A stretch of DNA of 25,040 nucleotides from Bradyrhizobium sp. (GCA_028290305.1 JAQGKC010000422.1:1-25040), one strand, 5' to 3'. Counted from the stretch's first letter, positions 15,998 through 24,920 are shown. Numbers and translations are program-made. Notes: a model not told the origin generated them from the sequence alone.

Positions 15998-16870
15998 TCA
16001 CCCCCTCGCGGCGCGGTCCTTTTCGTTCTGCGCCTTGATTGCATCGCGCGCCTGGGTCCAGTCGGCGTCGGACCAGTCGCGCAATTGATAGAAGTTACCG
16101 CCCATCGCCAGCGCCTGGCCACCGTCCATCGCGATGGTTTCGCCGTTGATCCAGTCGCAGCCACCCGAAATCAGGAACACCGCGAGGTTCTGCAGCTCTT
16201 CCATTTTCCCAACGCGGCCCATCGGATTGACGGCGATGGTACGCGCGCCGGCTTCGTCGCCGGGCTTGATGCGCTTGCTCATGCCCTCGGTCGGGATTTC
16301 GCCGGGCGCGATGGTGTTGAGCCGGATGCCGTAGCGTCCCCATTCCGTCGCCAGCGACATCGTCATCGCATGGATAGCGGACTTGCTCATCGCCGACGGC
16401 ACCACATAAGGGCTGCCGTTGCGGACCCATGTCACTGTTATCGACACCACGTTGCCGCGGTGGTGACCGGCGATCCAGCGCCGGCCCACGGCGTGGGTTA
16501 CATAAAACGTGCCGTGCATGACGATGTTGGCGACGGCATCGAAGCCGCGCGGCGTCAGATCCTGGGTGCGCGAGATGAAATTGCCGGCGGCGTTGTTGAT
16601 GAGGTCGGTGAGAGGCCCTTGCGTGAAGATGTTCTCGATCATCTCGTCGACCGCGAGCGGATTGCGGATATCGACGCCGTGGCTCGTCACCCGGCCGCCA
16701 TGCAGGTCCATCAATTCGGTCGCGGTCTCGTCGCAGACGCCTTTACGGCGGCCGCAGATATGGACCTCGGCGCCGAGCTCAAGGAAGCGCGCGGCCATCG
16801 ATTTGCCGAGGCCGGTGCCACCTCCCGTCACGAGAATGCGCCGTCCGGCGAGAAGCTGATCGTTGAACAT
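15998..16870 (-). CDS. SDR family oxidoreductase, 2,4-dienoyl-CoA reductase-like
   Basis: A 290-residue Rossmann-fold protein with TGGGTGLG (15-22) and NNAAGN (92-97). The block YVVPSAMSKSAIHAMTMSLA followed by TEWGRYGIRLNTIAPGEIPT is closest to 2,4-dienoyl-CoA reductases (DECR), which use NADPH to reduce 2,4-dienoyl-CoAs in beta-oxidation of unsaturated acids. Lys163 is conserved. In DECR the catalytic Tyr lies 15 residues before that Lys; here the position is Trp148 (ITVTWVRNGS), so the usual proton donor seems absent, although Tyr155 is close. The ATG at 16870 follows GGTGGAAAC; an upstream start at 16948 adds a non-family extension. It is divergent from a crotonase gene and upstream of an acyl-CoA ligase on the same strand. 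Activity is uncertain. Confidence 0.87.
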   Translation of the reverse strand: MFNDQLLAGRRILVTGGGTGLGKSMAARFLELGAEVHICGRRKGVCDETATELMDLHGGRVTSHGVDIRNPLAVDEMIENIFTQGPLTDLINNAAGNFISRTQDLTPRGFDAVANIVMHGTFYVTHAVGRRWIAGHHRGNVVSITVTWVRNGSPYVVPSAMSKSAIHAMTMSLATEWGRYGIRLNTIAPGEIPTEGMSKRIKPGDEAGARTIAVNPMGRVGKMEELQNLAVFLISGGCDWINGETIAMDGGQALAMGGNFYQLRDWSDADWTQARDAIKAQNEKDRAARG

Positions 16871-16895
16871 CGTTTCCACCCAAAGGGATTGTCTG

Positions 16896-16915
16896 TTAAT
16901 TGGTCGATTGACTAA
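16896..16915. promoter_or_regulatory. Possible operator palindrome in a divergent promoter region
   Basis: TTAATTGGTCGATTGACTAA is an imperfect palindrome (6 of 10 paired positions) in the 104 bases between the divergent SDR (16870) and crotonase (16975) starts. Its shape resembles TetR-family operators controlling fatty-acid genes. A TTGACT at 16908-16913 overlaps it. No regulator gene lies nearby, so this is tentative. Confidence 0.25.
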
Positions 16916-16974
16916 ATCCGGACAACGCCGTTCTGTAAAGCAGCACAAAAGAATAAAAGCGGAGGAAAATTCTC

Positions 16975-17787
16975 ATGGAAGAACGCGTCTCGATATCGAT
17001 TTTGGACGGCATCGCCGACGTCCGTCTGGTTCGGGCGGACAAGATGAACGCGCTCGATGCCGCGATGTTCGATGCGCTGGTCTCCGCCACCGAGCGCTTG
17101 AAGCGGGAAAAAGGCGTGCGAGTGGTAGTATTGTCCGGTGAAGGCCGCGCATTTTGCGCCGGCCTCGACATGGGCCGCTTCGCCGCGATGAAGGAGAAGG
17201 GCGGTAACGGGATAGCGGGCGGCGAAACGCGCGACCTGACCGTGCGCACCCATGGCCTCGCCAATTTCCCGCAAGCGGCTGTGTGGGGATGGCGGCAGCT
17301 TCCGGTGCCGGTGATCGCCGCGATCCAGGGCGTGGCGTTCGGCGGCGGCTTTCAGCTTGCGCTCGGCGCCGACATGCGCTTCCTCGCGCCCGACGCGCGG
17401 ATGTCGATCATGGAGATCAAATGGGGGCTGGTGCCTGATATGGCGGGAACGCCGATCCTGGCAAGTCTCGTCCGCGACGATATCCTGCGCGAACTCACCT
17501 ATACCGGGCGAATTTTCTCGGCGCAGGAGGCGATGAGTTACGGTCTCGCGACGCGGATCTGCGACGACCCGCGCGCCGCGGCGTTTGAAGTCGCGCGCGA
17601 GATCGCGGGCAAAAGTCCGGAGGCGATCCGCGCCGCCAAGCGCATGCTCAATAATCTTTCCGTCGATCCCGGCCCGGCGCTATCAGCCGAATCCGTCGAG
17701 CAACAAAAGCTGTTGGGCAGTCCCAACCAGCTCGAGGCCGTGCGCGCCAATATAGACAAGCGCGCGCCGCGCTTCGCCGACGTTTGA
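16975..17787 (+). CDS. Crotonase/enoyl-CoA hydratase family protein
   Basis: A 270-residue crotonase. The oxyanion-hole segments are FCAGLDMG (60-67) and VAFGGGFQL (120-128). Glu147 in MSIMEIKWGLVPDMAG occupies the first catalytic Glu position, and an Asp follows in PDMAG. It should act on an enoyl-CoA as hydratase or isomerase; the substrate is not identifiable. A strong GGAGGAAAA ribosome-binding site precedes the ATG. It is divergent from the DECR-like SDR and is followed on the same strand by an acyl-CoA synthetase gene after a 137-base gap holding a palindromic repeat. Confidence 0.9.
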   Translation: MEERVSISILDGIADVRLVRADKMNALDAAMFDALVSATERLKREKGVRVVVLSGEGRAFCAGLDMGRFAAMKEKGGNGIAGGETRDLTVRTHGLANFPQAAVWGWRQLPVPVIAAIQGVAFGGGFQLALGADMRFLAPDARMSIMEIKWGLVPDMAGTPILASLVRDDILRELTYTGRIFSAQEAMSYGLATRICDDPRAAAFEVAREIAGKSPEAIRAAKRMLNNLSVDPGPALSAESVEQQKLLGSPNQLEAVRANIDKRAPRFADV

Positions 17788-17797
17788 ATTCACACAC

Positions 17798-17884
17798 CGT
17801 CATCACCGAGCTTGTCCCGGTGATCCACGTCTTATTTTTGTTGCAAGCAAGACGTGGATGGCCGGAACAAGTCCGGCCATGACG
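17798..17884. repeat. Palindromic element between crotonase and acyl-CoA synthetase
   Basis: The ends are CGTCAT (17798-17803) and ATGACG (17879-17884), with an internal perfect stem ATCCACGTCTT (17823-17833) / AAGACGTGGAT (17849-17859) and a GGCCGGAACAAGTCCGGCC hairpin. It shares its CGTCAT/ATGACG ends with the element at 14114-14212. Lying between two same-strand genes, it may reduce read-through. Confidence 0.75.
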
Positions 17885-17924
17885 ACAAAAACCCCCTAGC
17901 ATTTCTCAGACAACGAAGACGGCC

Positions 17925-19472
17925 ATGATCGATACGCCATCGCTCTTCCTCGGCATTATCAGCGGTCAGCGAAAGCGCACGCACGCCGAAGTTACCGATC
18001 GCGCCGGCCGTATCGCCGGCGGATTGCAGAGGCTCGGCGTCAAGCAAGGCGACAGCGTCTGCATTCTGATGCGCAACGACGTCACCTTCATCGAGGCAGC
18101 CTATGCCACGATGCGGCTCGGCGCCTATGGCGTGCCGGTCAATTGGCACTTCAAGCCGGAGGAAATCAACTACGTGCTGAAGGATTCCGGCACGTCGGTC
18201 ATGATCGCCCATGCTGACATGCTGCATCCGCTGCGCGATGCAATTCCGGCTGGGGTCACGGTCCTGAGCGTCCCGACGCCGCCGGAAATTTTGGCGAACT
18301 ACAGGATCGATCCCGATCATCTCGGCACGCCTGATTTCGCGATCGACCTCGAATCCTGGCTCGTGCAACAACGCCCTTACGACGGTCCGGCACTGCCGCA
18401 GCCGGCGAACATGATCTACACCTCGGGCACGACAGGTCATCCCAAGGGGGTGCGGCGCAACGCGGCGACGCCGGAGCAGGGCATTGCGTCGGAACGTATG
18501 CGCGCGCTGATCTATGGCCTGGAGCCGGGCGTGCGGGCACTGCTGCCGGGGCCGCTATACCATTCCGCGCCAAATTCGTTCGGCCTGCGGTCTGGCCGGC
18601 TCGGCGGCGCGCTGGTGCTCATGCCTCGGTTCGAGCCGGAGGAATTTCTGCGGCTGATTCAGGACGAGAGGATCGACACCATCTTCATGGTGCCGACCAT
18701 GTTCGTGCGGCTGATGAAACTGCCGGAAACCGTGCGCAGGAAATATGACGTTTCGTCGCTGCGCCATGTCGTCCATGCCGCCGCGCCGTGCCCCGCCGAT
18801 GTGAAGTGCGCGATGATCCAATGGTGGGGACCGGTGATCTATGAATATTATGGCAGCACCGAAGCCAGCGCACTCACTTTCGCCAGTTCGGACGATGCGC
18901 TGCAGAAGCCGGGCACGGTCGGCAAGATACTTGATGGCGTCGAACTGCGCTTTCTCGGCGACAATGGCGATCCGCTGCCGCAAGGCGAGATCGGCGAGAT
19001 CTATTCGCGGATCCCCGGTAATCCGGATTTCACCTATCACAACAAGCCGGAGAAGCGCGCCGAGATCGAACGCGACGGGTTTATTACATCGGGCGATGTC
19101 GGTTACATCGACGGTGACGGCTATGTCTTCCTCTGCGACCGCAAGCGCGACATGGTGATTTCGGGCGGGGTCAATATCTACCCCGCCGAAATCGAGGCCG
19201 CGCTGCATGCCGTTCCCGGCGTCCATGATTGCGCGGTGTTTGGTATTCCCGACGACGAATTCGGCGAGGCGCTGATGGCGGCGGTGGAACCGCAGCCTGG
19301 GGTAAAGCTGGATATCGCGGACATCCGCGCACAACTCAAGACATCGCTCGCCGATTACAAGGTCCCGAAGCATGTCGAAATCCACGCCCAGCTGCCGCGC
19401 GAGGATTCCGGCAAGATATTCAAGCGCCGGCTGCGCGATCCTTATTGGGAGAGGGCTGGGCGGAGGATTTGA
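17925..19472 (+). CDS. Acyl-CoA synthetase (AMP-forming)
   Basis: A 515-residue ANL-family ligase. Motifs are the P-loop YTSGTTGHPKG (165-175), EYYGSTEA, GFITSGDVGYIDGDGYVF, the hinge CDRKRDMVISGGVNIYP and the C-terminal catalytic lysine in REDSGK (Lys497). The Gly-His-Pro-Lys-Gly P-loop and VRRN continuation differ from the FadD-like ligase at 14250-15827, so the two probably activate different acids; this type is often linked to bulky, cyclic or side-chain acids, but I cannot assign a substrate. The ribosome-binding site is weak (GAAGACGG). It follows a crotonase gene on the same strand. Confidence 0.92.
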   Translation: MIDTPSLFLGIISGQRKRTHAEVTDRAGRIAGGLQRLGVKQGDSVCILMRNDVTFIEAAYATMRLGAYGVPVNWHFKPEEINYVLKDSGTSVMIAHADMLHPLRDAIPAGVTVLSVPTPPEILANYRIDPDHLGTPDFAIDLESWLVQQRPYDGPALPQPANMIYTSGTTGHPKGVRRNAATPEQGIASERMRALIYGLEPGVRALLPGPLYHSAPNSFGLRSGRLGGALVLMPRFEPEEFLRLIQDERIDTIFMVPTMFVRLMKLPETVRRKYDVSSLRHVVHAAAPCPADVKCAMIQWWGPVIYEYYGSTEASALTFASSDDALQKPGTVGKILDGVELRFLGDNGDPLPQGEIGEIYSRIPGNPDFTYHNKPEKRAEIERDGFITSGDVGYIDGDGYVFLCDRKRDMVISGGVNIYPAEIEAALHAVPGVHDCAVFGIPDDEFGEALMAAVEPQPGVKLDIADIRAQLKTSLADYKVPKHVEIHAQLPREDSGKIFKRRLRDPYWERAGRRI

Positions 19473-19474
19473 GT

Positions 19475-19590
19475 CTCGTCTCTCTCGTTGGGAGAGGTCG
19501 GCGCGTTAGCGCCGGGGTGCGGCGTTGAAGCCTAACGATAGACCGTAGCCCCTCGCCCCAACCCTCTCCCGCAAGGGGAGAGGGAGCGCA
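19475..19590. repeat. Repeat with CCCTCTCCC...GGGAGAGGG hairpin
   Basis: The right end has the stem CCCTCTCCC (19562-19570) / GGGAGAGGG (19576-19584). The left end carries a related, weaker CTCTC...GGGAGAG stem followed by GTCGGCGCG. A relative lies at 24875-24920. It follows the acyl-CoA synthetase stop and may terminate that transcript. Confidence 0.65.
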
Positions 19591-19695
19591 CCAATGCCGT
19601 CCAACCACGCCAACGATCCGCCTCTATCTTGGTCTTGCGCGAGGACCGAAAAATTGCGACTCAGGGCTGCCGGGCAATTTCTGGAGTAGTCAGCC

Positions 19696-22491
19696 ATGTC
19701 TTCCCAGATTATGCCTTCCGACCCTGATCTGCGTCCCAACCGCGGCGATGATATCGCAGCTATCGAAGCGGATGCGCGGCTCCGCGAAGATATCCGGCTG
19801 CTCGGCCGCATCCTCGGCGACACCGTGCGCGATCAGGAAGGCGCCGACGTGTTCGACCTGGTCGAACGCATCCGGCAGACCTCGATCCGGTTCCACAGGG
19901 ATGATGACAGGCCGGCGCGGCGCGAGCTCGAAATCATCCTCGACAGCATGTCGATCAGCGAAACCGTGCGTATCGTGCGCGCCTTCAGTTATTTTTCGCA
20001 TCTCGCGAACATCGCCGAAGATCAGAACAACATCCGGCAGATGCGGATGCGCAGCGCCGGCGGCGCAGCGCGTCCCGGAACTCTCGCCAGCACGCTGTCG
20101 CATGCGCGCGCGGCCGGTTTTAGTGCCGCCGATCTGCGCCGCTTTTTCAAGGAGGCGCTGGTCAGCCCGGTCCTGACCGCGCACCCCACCGAAGTTCGCC
20201 GCAAGAGCACTATCGACCGCGAGATGGAAATCGCAGCACTTCTGGACCGACGCGAACGCATGCAGCTCACGCCGGAAGAAATCGAGGCGAGCGACGAGCA
20301 GTTGCGCCGCGAGGTGCTGACGCTGTGGCAGACCAATCTCTTGCGCCGCACCAAGCTCACCGTGCTCGACGAAGTCGCCAACGGCCTTTCCTTCTACGAC
20401 TACACCTTCCTGCACGAGGTGCCGCGGCTGCATTGCGCGCTGGAGGACCGGCTCAACAAGGATGACGGCGGCGATCCCGGCGAGTTGGCACCCTTCCTCA
20501 AGATGGGAAGCTGGATCGGCGGCGATCGCGACGGCAACCCCTTTGTGACCGCCGAGGTTATGCGCGGCACGCTGCGCCTGCAGAGCAGCCGTGTGCTCCG
20601 CTTTTATCTCGAGGAGCTGCATGTGCTCGGCTCCGAACTGTCGCTGGCCGCGCATCTTGCCGATGTTTCGGATGAATTGCGTGCGCTCGCGGAGCGTTCG
20701 CCCGATACCTCACCGCATCGGAGTGGTGAGCCGTATCGGCTGGCGGTGTCCGGCATCTACGCGCGGCTCACCGCGACCGCGCTGAAGTTAGATGTGGGAA
20801 TTACCCGGCGGCCGGTTGGAGAAGCGGCTCCCTATGCAAATGTCGGGGAATTCAAGGCCGATCTCGATGTTCTCGACCGATCGTTGATCGCGAATAATTC
20901 AGGCGTGATCGCGCGGGGGCGGCTGCGGCTATTGCGCCGCGCGGTGGATTGTTTCGGCTTCCATCTCGCTCGTCTCGACATGCGGCAGAATTCCGCCGTC
21001 CATGAGCGCACGGTTGCGGAACTGCTTGATGCGGCCACGCCCGGCATGTCCTATCTCGCGCTCAACGAGGAGGCACGGATCGCGCTGCTTTCGAGCGAAC
21101 TGCGCAACGCACGGCCGCTGACCTCATCCTTCGTCAAGTACAGCGAAGAGACGCTGGGCGAACTTGCGGTGTTCCATGCCGCGGCCGAGGCGCACGTCAA
21201 ATTCGGCGCCGACGTGATCCCCCAATGCATCATCTCGATGTGCAAGGGGATGTCCGACATGCTGGAGGTCGCGCTGCTGTTGAAAGAGGCTGGTCTCGTC
21301 GATCCTGCCGGCCGCAGCGCGATCAACATCGTGCCGTTGTTCGAGACCATCGAGGATCTTCAGGCTTCGAGCGGCATCATGGACCGGATGCTGTCGCTGC
21401 ACGATTATCGCAAGCTGGTGGATAGCCGCGGTTCCGTGCAGGAGGTGATGCTCGGCTATTCCGACAGCAACAAGGATGGCGGTTTCGTCACCTCAGGCTG
21501 GGAACTCTACAAGGCCGAGATCGGCCTGGTCGACGTGTTCGAGCGCCACAATGTGCGCTTGCGATTGTTCCACGGCCGCGGCGGCTCGGTCGGCCGCGGT
21601 GGCGGCCCAAGCTATGATGCCATCATTGCGCAGCCGGGTGGCGCGGTGAATGGCCAGATCAGGATCACCGAGCAGGGCGAAATCATCTCCAGCAAGTATT
21701 CCAACGCCGAGGTCGGCCGCAACAATCTGGAAATTCTTGCTGCGGCAACGCTCGAAGCCAGTCTGCTTCAGCCGCGTCACAGCGCGCCATCGGGAGAATA
21801 TTTGAAAGCGATGGAGCAACTGTCGGAACTCGCCTTCAAGGCCTATCGTGGGCTGGTCTATGAGACCGAAGGTTTCGCGGATTATTTCTGGGCCTCGACC
21901 GTCATCACCGAAATTTCCACGCTGAACATCGGCAGCCGTCCGGCGTCGCGCAAGAAAACCCGGGAGATCGAAGACCTCCGCGCCATTCCCTGGGTGTTCA
22001 GTTGGGCGCAGTGCCGCCTGATGCTGCCGGGATGGTACGGCTTCGGCAGCGCGGTCGAGACCTGGGTCGCGCAGCATCCCGACAAGGGCATGCCGTTCCT
22101 CAAGGAACTTTATCGCGAGTGGCCGTTCTTCCGCACGCTGTTGTCGAACATGGACATGGTGCTGGCCAAGAGTTCGATCGCGATCGCCTCGCGCTATGCC
22201 GAACTGGTGCCGGATGCGGCTTTGCGCGAAAATATCTTCGGGCGCATCCGGCGCGAATGGCACAATTCGATCGAGACGCTACTGGATATCATGGGGCAGG
22301 AGCGCCTGTTGCAGGGCAACCCGCTATTGGAGCGCTCGATCCGTAACCGTTTCCCGTATCTCGATCCGCTCAATCACGTGCAGGTGGAATTGCTTAGGGA
22401 GCATCGCGCGCAGAATCCCGATGAGCAGGTGCTGCGCGGAATTCAACTCACCATCAACGGAATTTCGGCGGGGCTAAGGAATAGTGGGTGA
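19696..22491 (+). CDS. ppc: Phosphoenolpyruvate carboxylase
   Basis: A 931-residue bacterial-type PEP carboxylase, which adds bicarbonate to PEP to make oxaloacetate and refills the TCA cycle in the cytoplasm. Key segments are [12 protein letters not shown] with the catalytic His163, [12 protein letters not shown] (271-282), [13 protein letters not shown], the [10 protein letters not shown] loop (587-596), the mobile loop [14 protein letters not shown] (625-638) and the C-terminal [12 protein letters not shown], where most family members end in NTG. Length and order are normal and nothing is missing. The ATG follows GGAG at 19683-19686. It appears monocistronic, with repeat elements on both sides. 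It has no specific tie to the acyl-CoA genes beyond central carbon metabolism. Confidence 0.98.
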   Translation: MSSQIMPSDPDLRPNRGDDIAAIEADARLREDIRLLGRILGDTVRDQEGADVFDLVERIRQTSIRFHRDDDRPARRELEIILDSMSISETVRIVRAFSYFSHLANIAEDQNNIRQMRMRSAGGAARPGTLASTLSHARAAGFSAADLRRFFKEALVSPVLTAHPTEVRRKSTIDREMEIAALLDRRERMQLTPEEIEASDEQLRREVLTLWQTNLLRRTKLTVLDEVANGLSFYDYTFLHEVPRLHCALEDRLNKDDGGDPGELAPFLKMGSWIGGDRDGNPFVTAEVMRGTLRLQSSRVLRFYLEELHVLGSELSLAAHLADVSDELRALAERSPDTSPHRSGEPYRLAVSGIYARLTATALKLDVGITRRPVGEAAPYANVGEFKADLDVLDRSLIANNSGVIARGRLRLLRRAVDCFGFHLARLDMRQNSAVHERTVAELLDAATPGMSYLALNEEARIALLSSELRNARPLTSSFVKYSEETLGELAVFHAAAEAHVKFGADVIPQCIISMCKGMSDMLEVALLLKEAGLVDPAGRSAINIVPLFETIEDLQASSGIMDRMLSLHDYRKLVDSRGSVQEVMLGYSDSNKDGGFVTSGWELYKAEIGLVDVFERHNVRLRLFHGRGGSVGRGGGPSYDAIIAQPGGAVNGQIRITEQGEIISSKYSNAEVGRNNLEILAAATLEASLLQPRHSAPSGEYLKAMEQLSELAFKAYRGLVYETEGFADYFWASTVITEISTLNIGSRPASRKKTREIEDLRAIPWVFSWAQCRLMLPGWYGFGSAVETWVAQHPDKGMPFLKELYREWPFFRTLLSNMDMVLAKSSIAIASRYAELVPDAALRENIFGRIRREWHNSIETLLDIMGQERLLQGNPLLERSIRNRFPYLDPLNHVQVELLREHRAQNPDEQVLRGIQLTINGISAGLRNSG

Positions 22492-22513
22492 AGAGGCGGC
22501 CACGCCCACAGAG

Positions 22514-22637
22514 GTCGTCCCCGCGAACGCGGGGACCCATAACCCCAGGCGTTAAAGTTGAAGAAGGGCTTTAGCCACGCGCCCAAACGAGACGACACGG
22601 CGTATGGGGGGAGGTCCCGGCGTTCGCCGGGACGACC
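22514..22637. repeat. MITE-like palindromic element, copy 2
   Basis: It begins with GTCCCCGC-GAAC-GCGGGGAC (22517-22536) and ends with GTCCCGGC-GTTC-GCCGGGAC (22614-22633). The interior GACGACACGGCGTATGG is the reverse complement of the interior of the element at 15871-15986. It lies between the convergent ends of ppc (22491) and the SMP-30-like gene (22657), a likely bidirectional terminator. Confidence 0.78.
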
Positions 22638-22656
22638 CGTGGAGATGTGGCATCCC

Positions 22657-23772
22657 TCAGCAGTTATGCGCGCCCTGCGTCTCGACATAGACGGCATACA
22701 GCGATTGGCTTGCTGTCATGAACAGGCGGTTTCGCTTCTTGCCGCCGAAGCAGACATTGGCACAGGTCTCGGGCAGGCGAATCTGACCAATGCGCGCCCC
22801 ATCCGGCGCGAAAACCTGCACGCCATCGTAGCCATCGCCGACCCATCCGGCGCCGACCCAGATGTTGCCTTCGGTGTCGACCCGCATGCCATCGGGGAAT
22901 CCCGATTTGCCGTCCAGCGTCATGTCGATCAGGGTGCGCGGGTTCGAGAGCTTGTCGCCGGTCAGATCGTACTGCCAGACGATATTCTTGGCATTGGGGT
23001 AATGCGTGATGCCGGTATCGCAGACATAGACCTTTTTGTAGTCGTGGCTGAAGGCGATGCCGTTCGGCTTGAACGGATCGTCGGCGACCTTGCTGACTTG
23101 ACCGGTTTGCGCATCGAGCCGGTACACCGCCTCTTTCTGGTAGGGCTGGTTGGTGCCGGTATTGGCCTTCTGCCCCTCGTAGATGCTGATCGCGCCATAG
23201 CCGGGATCGGTGAACCAGATCGACTTGTCGTTGGGATGAACGACGACATCGTTCGGTCCATTGAGCTGCTTTCCATTGGCCTGTTCGGCCAGCACGGTGA
23301 GCGTTCCGTTGTGTTCGAAACGGACGAGCCGGGTCCGCTCGCAGGCGATTTGTCGCCCCTCAAAATCGAAAGTGTTGCCGTTGGCTTCATTCGACGGTTT
23401 GTGAAACTGCTCCGAAATATGCCCATCGTCGTCGAGATAGCGGAGCTGGCGATTATTCGGAATGTCGCTCCATACCAGATACTGGCCCGCGGCATTCCAG
23501 GCCGGTCCTTCGGCCCAAAGACAGCCCGTATACAGGCGCTTGATGGAGGTGTTGCCGACTTTGGCCTTGAAACGCTTGTCGTCGATCACGACGATATCGG
23601 GGTCGGGATAACGCTGCGGTTCTGCCCCGCGGCCGTAATCGCGGGCCGATGCGTCGGTTGCAATCATGGCCGTGGCGGCCAGCGCTGCCGCATTGCGCAA
23701 CAGCTTGCGGCGATCGATGCTATCAGGCCCGGCTTCAGCCTGATGATCCGGCAGATTCGATAGATTTTTCAT
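22657..23772 (-). CDS. Tat-exported SMP-30/gluconolactonase-like protein
   Basis: A 371-residue protein. The N-terminus has a twin-arginine signal, IDRRKLLRNAAALAATAMIA, with probable cleavage after DASA, so the folded protein should be periplasmic. The rest is a six-bladed propeller of the SMP-30/gluconolactonase/LRE family, which hydrolyses lactones using a divalent metal. The metal ligands are present: Glu88 (AEGPAW), Asn237 (KPNGIAFS) and Asp294 (PDGMRVD). NGPNDVVV and IWFTDPGYG are also typical. The ATG at 23772 directly follows the GGGAGGAAATC ribosome-binding region; an upstream start at 23853 adds 27 residues before the Tat signal and is rejected. That ribosome-binding site lies in a perfect hairpin. 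It follows an SDR gene on the same strand by 123 bases. The natural lactone is unknown. Confidence 0.9.
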   Translation of the reverse strand: MKNLSNLPDHQAEAGPDSIDRRKLLRNAAALAATAMIATDASARDYGRGAEPQRYPDPDIVVIDDKRFKAKVGNTSIKRLYTGCLWAEGPAWNAAGQYLVWSDIPNNRQLRYLDDDGHISEQFHKPSNEANGNTFDFEGRQIACERTRLVRFEHNGTLTVLAEQANGKQLNGPNDVVVHPNDKSIWFTDPGYGAISIYEGQKANTGTNQPYQKEAVYRLDAQTGQVSKVADDPFKPNGIAFSHDYKKVYVCDTGITHYPNAKNIVWQYDLTGDKLSNPRTLIDMTLDGKSGFPDGMRVDTEGNIWVGAGWVGDGYDGVQVFAPDGARIGQIRLPETCANVCFGGKKRNRLFMTASQSLYAVYVETQGAHNC

Positions 23773-23807
23773 GATTTCCTCCCGTATTTTTTTGTTGGGA
23801 GGAAATC
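23773..23807 (-). promoter_or_regulatory. Hairpin that sequesters the SMP-30-like gene's ribosome-binding site
   Basis: Read on the minus strand, GATTTCCTCCC (23807-23797) is followed by a 13-base A-rich loop and then GGGAGGAAATC (23783-23773), immediately before the ATG. The two arms are perfect 11-bp complements, and the 3' arm contains the whole Shine-Dalgarno sequence. In mRNA this should hide the ribosome-binding site, so translation is probably controlled; the trigger is unknown. Confidence 0.65.
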
Positions 23808-23895
23808 GTGAGCCCACACTTTGGCGTAAAGCGGGCGAACTCTGGAAGAGCAACCGGAGATGGCTGAAACAGCGGACTCGTGACGAGGTACGATT

Positions 23896-24816
23896 CTAAA
23901 TCGCATCCCAGTTGAAAATATCCGCCGAGCGGTCGAGCTTGTAGAATGACGACTTCAGCGCCGGCATGCCATGCTCGGCGATGGTCTGTGGCGTCCAGCC
24001 TTCGCCGCGGTGGATCGAGCGCAACGGCCGCGATTGTCCCATCAGGAAAATCTCGTTCATGCGCACCGCAAAAATCTGTCCGGTGACATCCTTGGCGGCG
24101 TCGCTGAGCAGGAAGGCGCACAGTGGCGCGATCTTTTCCGGCCCCATCTGCTGAATTTTTGCCACTCGAGCCTTTTCGGCCTCAGTCTCGGTCGGGATCG
24201 TGCCGATCAGCCGGCTCCAGGCGAACGGCGAAACGCAGTTGGAGCAGACATGGAAGCGCTCCATGTCGAGCGCGATCGATTTCGATAGCCCGACGATGCC
24301 GAGTTTTGCCGCGGCATAATTGGCCTGGCCGAAATTGCCGACCAGGCCAGAGGTCGAGGTGAAGTGCACGAATGCACCGCTCTCCTGCTCGCGGAACAGC
24401 CGTGCGGCGGCGTGCGAGACGTAGAACGAGCCCATCAGATGAACCTTGATGACGGACTCGAAGGCGTCGATGCTCATGCGGTGGAAGATCGCGTCGCGCA
24501 GGATGCCGGCATTATTGACGACGCCGTCGAGCTTGCCGAAACTGTCGATCGCTGTCTTGACGATCTTGCTGGCCGGGATCGCTTCGGCGACGGTCTCGAA
24601 ATTCGCAACCGCGGTTCCGCCGCGCTTCTTGATTTCCTCGACCACTTCTTCGGCCGGTGTCGCGCTCGATCCCGAACCATCGGCAGCGCCGCCGGGATCG
24701 TTGACCACGACCTTGGCGCCTTCGGCTGCGCACAACAGCGCGATCTCGCGACCAATGCCGCGCCCGGCGCCGGTAACGATGATGACTTTGTCCTGGAGTG
24801 ATTTGGTGCTGGCCAT
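23896..24816 (-). CDS. SDR family protein, 3-hydroxyacyl-CoA dehydrogenase (MFE-2)-like
   Basis: A 306-residue SDR, longer than the usual 250. It has TGAGRGIG (15-22), NNAG (101-104), catalytic Ser154/156, Tyr167 and Lys171 (YAAAK). The N-terminal half, with KVVVNDPGGA, an inserted Gly/Ser-rich segment and GKLDGVVNNAGILRD, resembles the dehydrogenase domain of peroxisomal multifunctional enzyme type 2, so oxidation of a 3-hydroxyacyl-CoA with NAD is the best guess. The C-terminal extension (GEGWTPQTIAEHGMPALKSS and onward) is also seen in such proteins. GGAGGA precedes the ATG. The SMP-30-like gene follows 123 bases downstream on the same strand and may be co-transcribed. Confidence 0.88.
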   Translation of the reverse strand: MASTKSLQDKVIIVTGAGRGIGREIALLCAAEGAKVVVNDPGGAADGSGSSATPAEEVVEEIKKRGGTAVANFETVAEAIPASKIVKTAIDSFGKLDGVVNNAGILRDAIFHRMSIDAFESVIKVHLMGSFYVSHAAARLFREQESGAFVHFTSTSGLVGNFGQANYAAAKLGIVGLSKSIALDMERFHVCSNCVSPFAWSRLIGTIPTETEAEKARVAKIQQMGPEKIAPLCAFLLSDAAKDVTGQIFAVRMNEIFLMGQSRPLRSIHRGEGWTPQTIAEHGMPALKSSFYKLDRSADIFNWDAI

Positions 24817-24874
24817 GGCAGTTCCTCCTGCTTGAGCTGTTTGTGTTGTTATCTTGGACGATCGCCGCGTTCAC

Positions 24875-24920
24875 CTCTCCCCGCGTGCGGGAGAGGTCGG
24901 ATCTCGCAGAGATCCGGGTG
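24875..24920. repeat. CTCTCCC/GGGAGAG-type palindromic repeat
   Basis: CCTCTCCCC...GCGGGAGAGG (24875-24897) forms one hairpin and GATCTC-GCA-GAGATC (24900-24914) a second, followed by CGGGTGA. It is related to the repeat at 19475-19590. It lies between the SDR start and the end of the transposase fragment. Confidence 0.65.

Noticed and set aside
22558..23763. 401-codon plus-strand frame opposite the SMP-30-like gene
   Set aside because: The minus-strand protein has a Tat signal, metal ligands and a strong ribosome-binding site; the plus-strand frame has none and also runs over a repeat.
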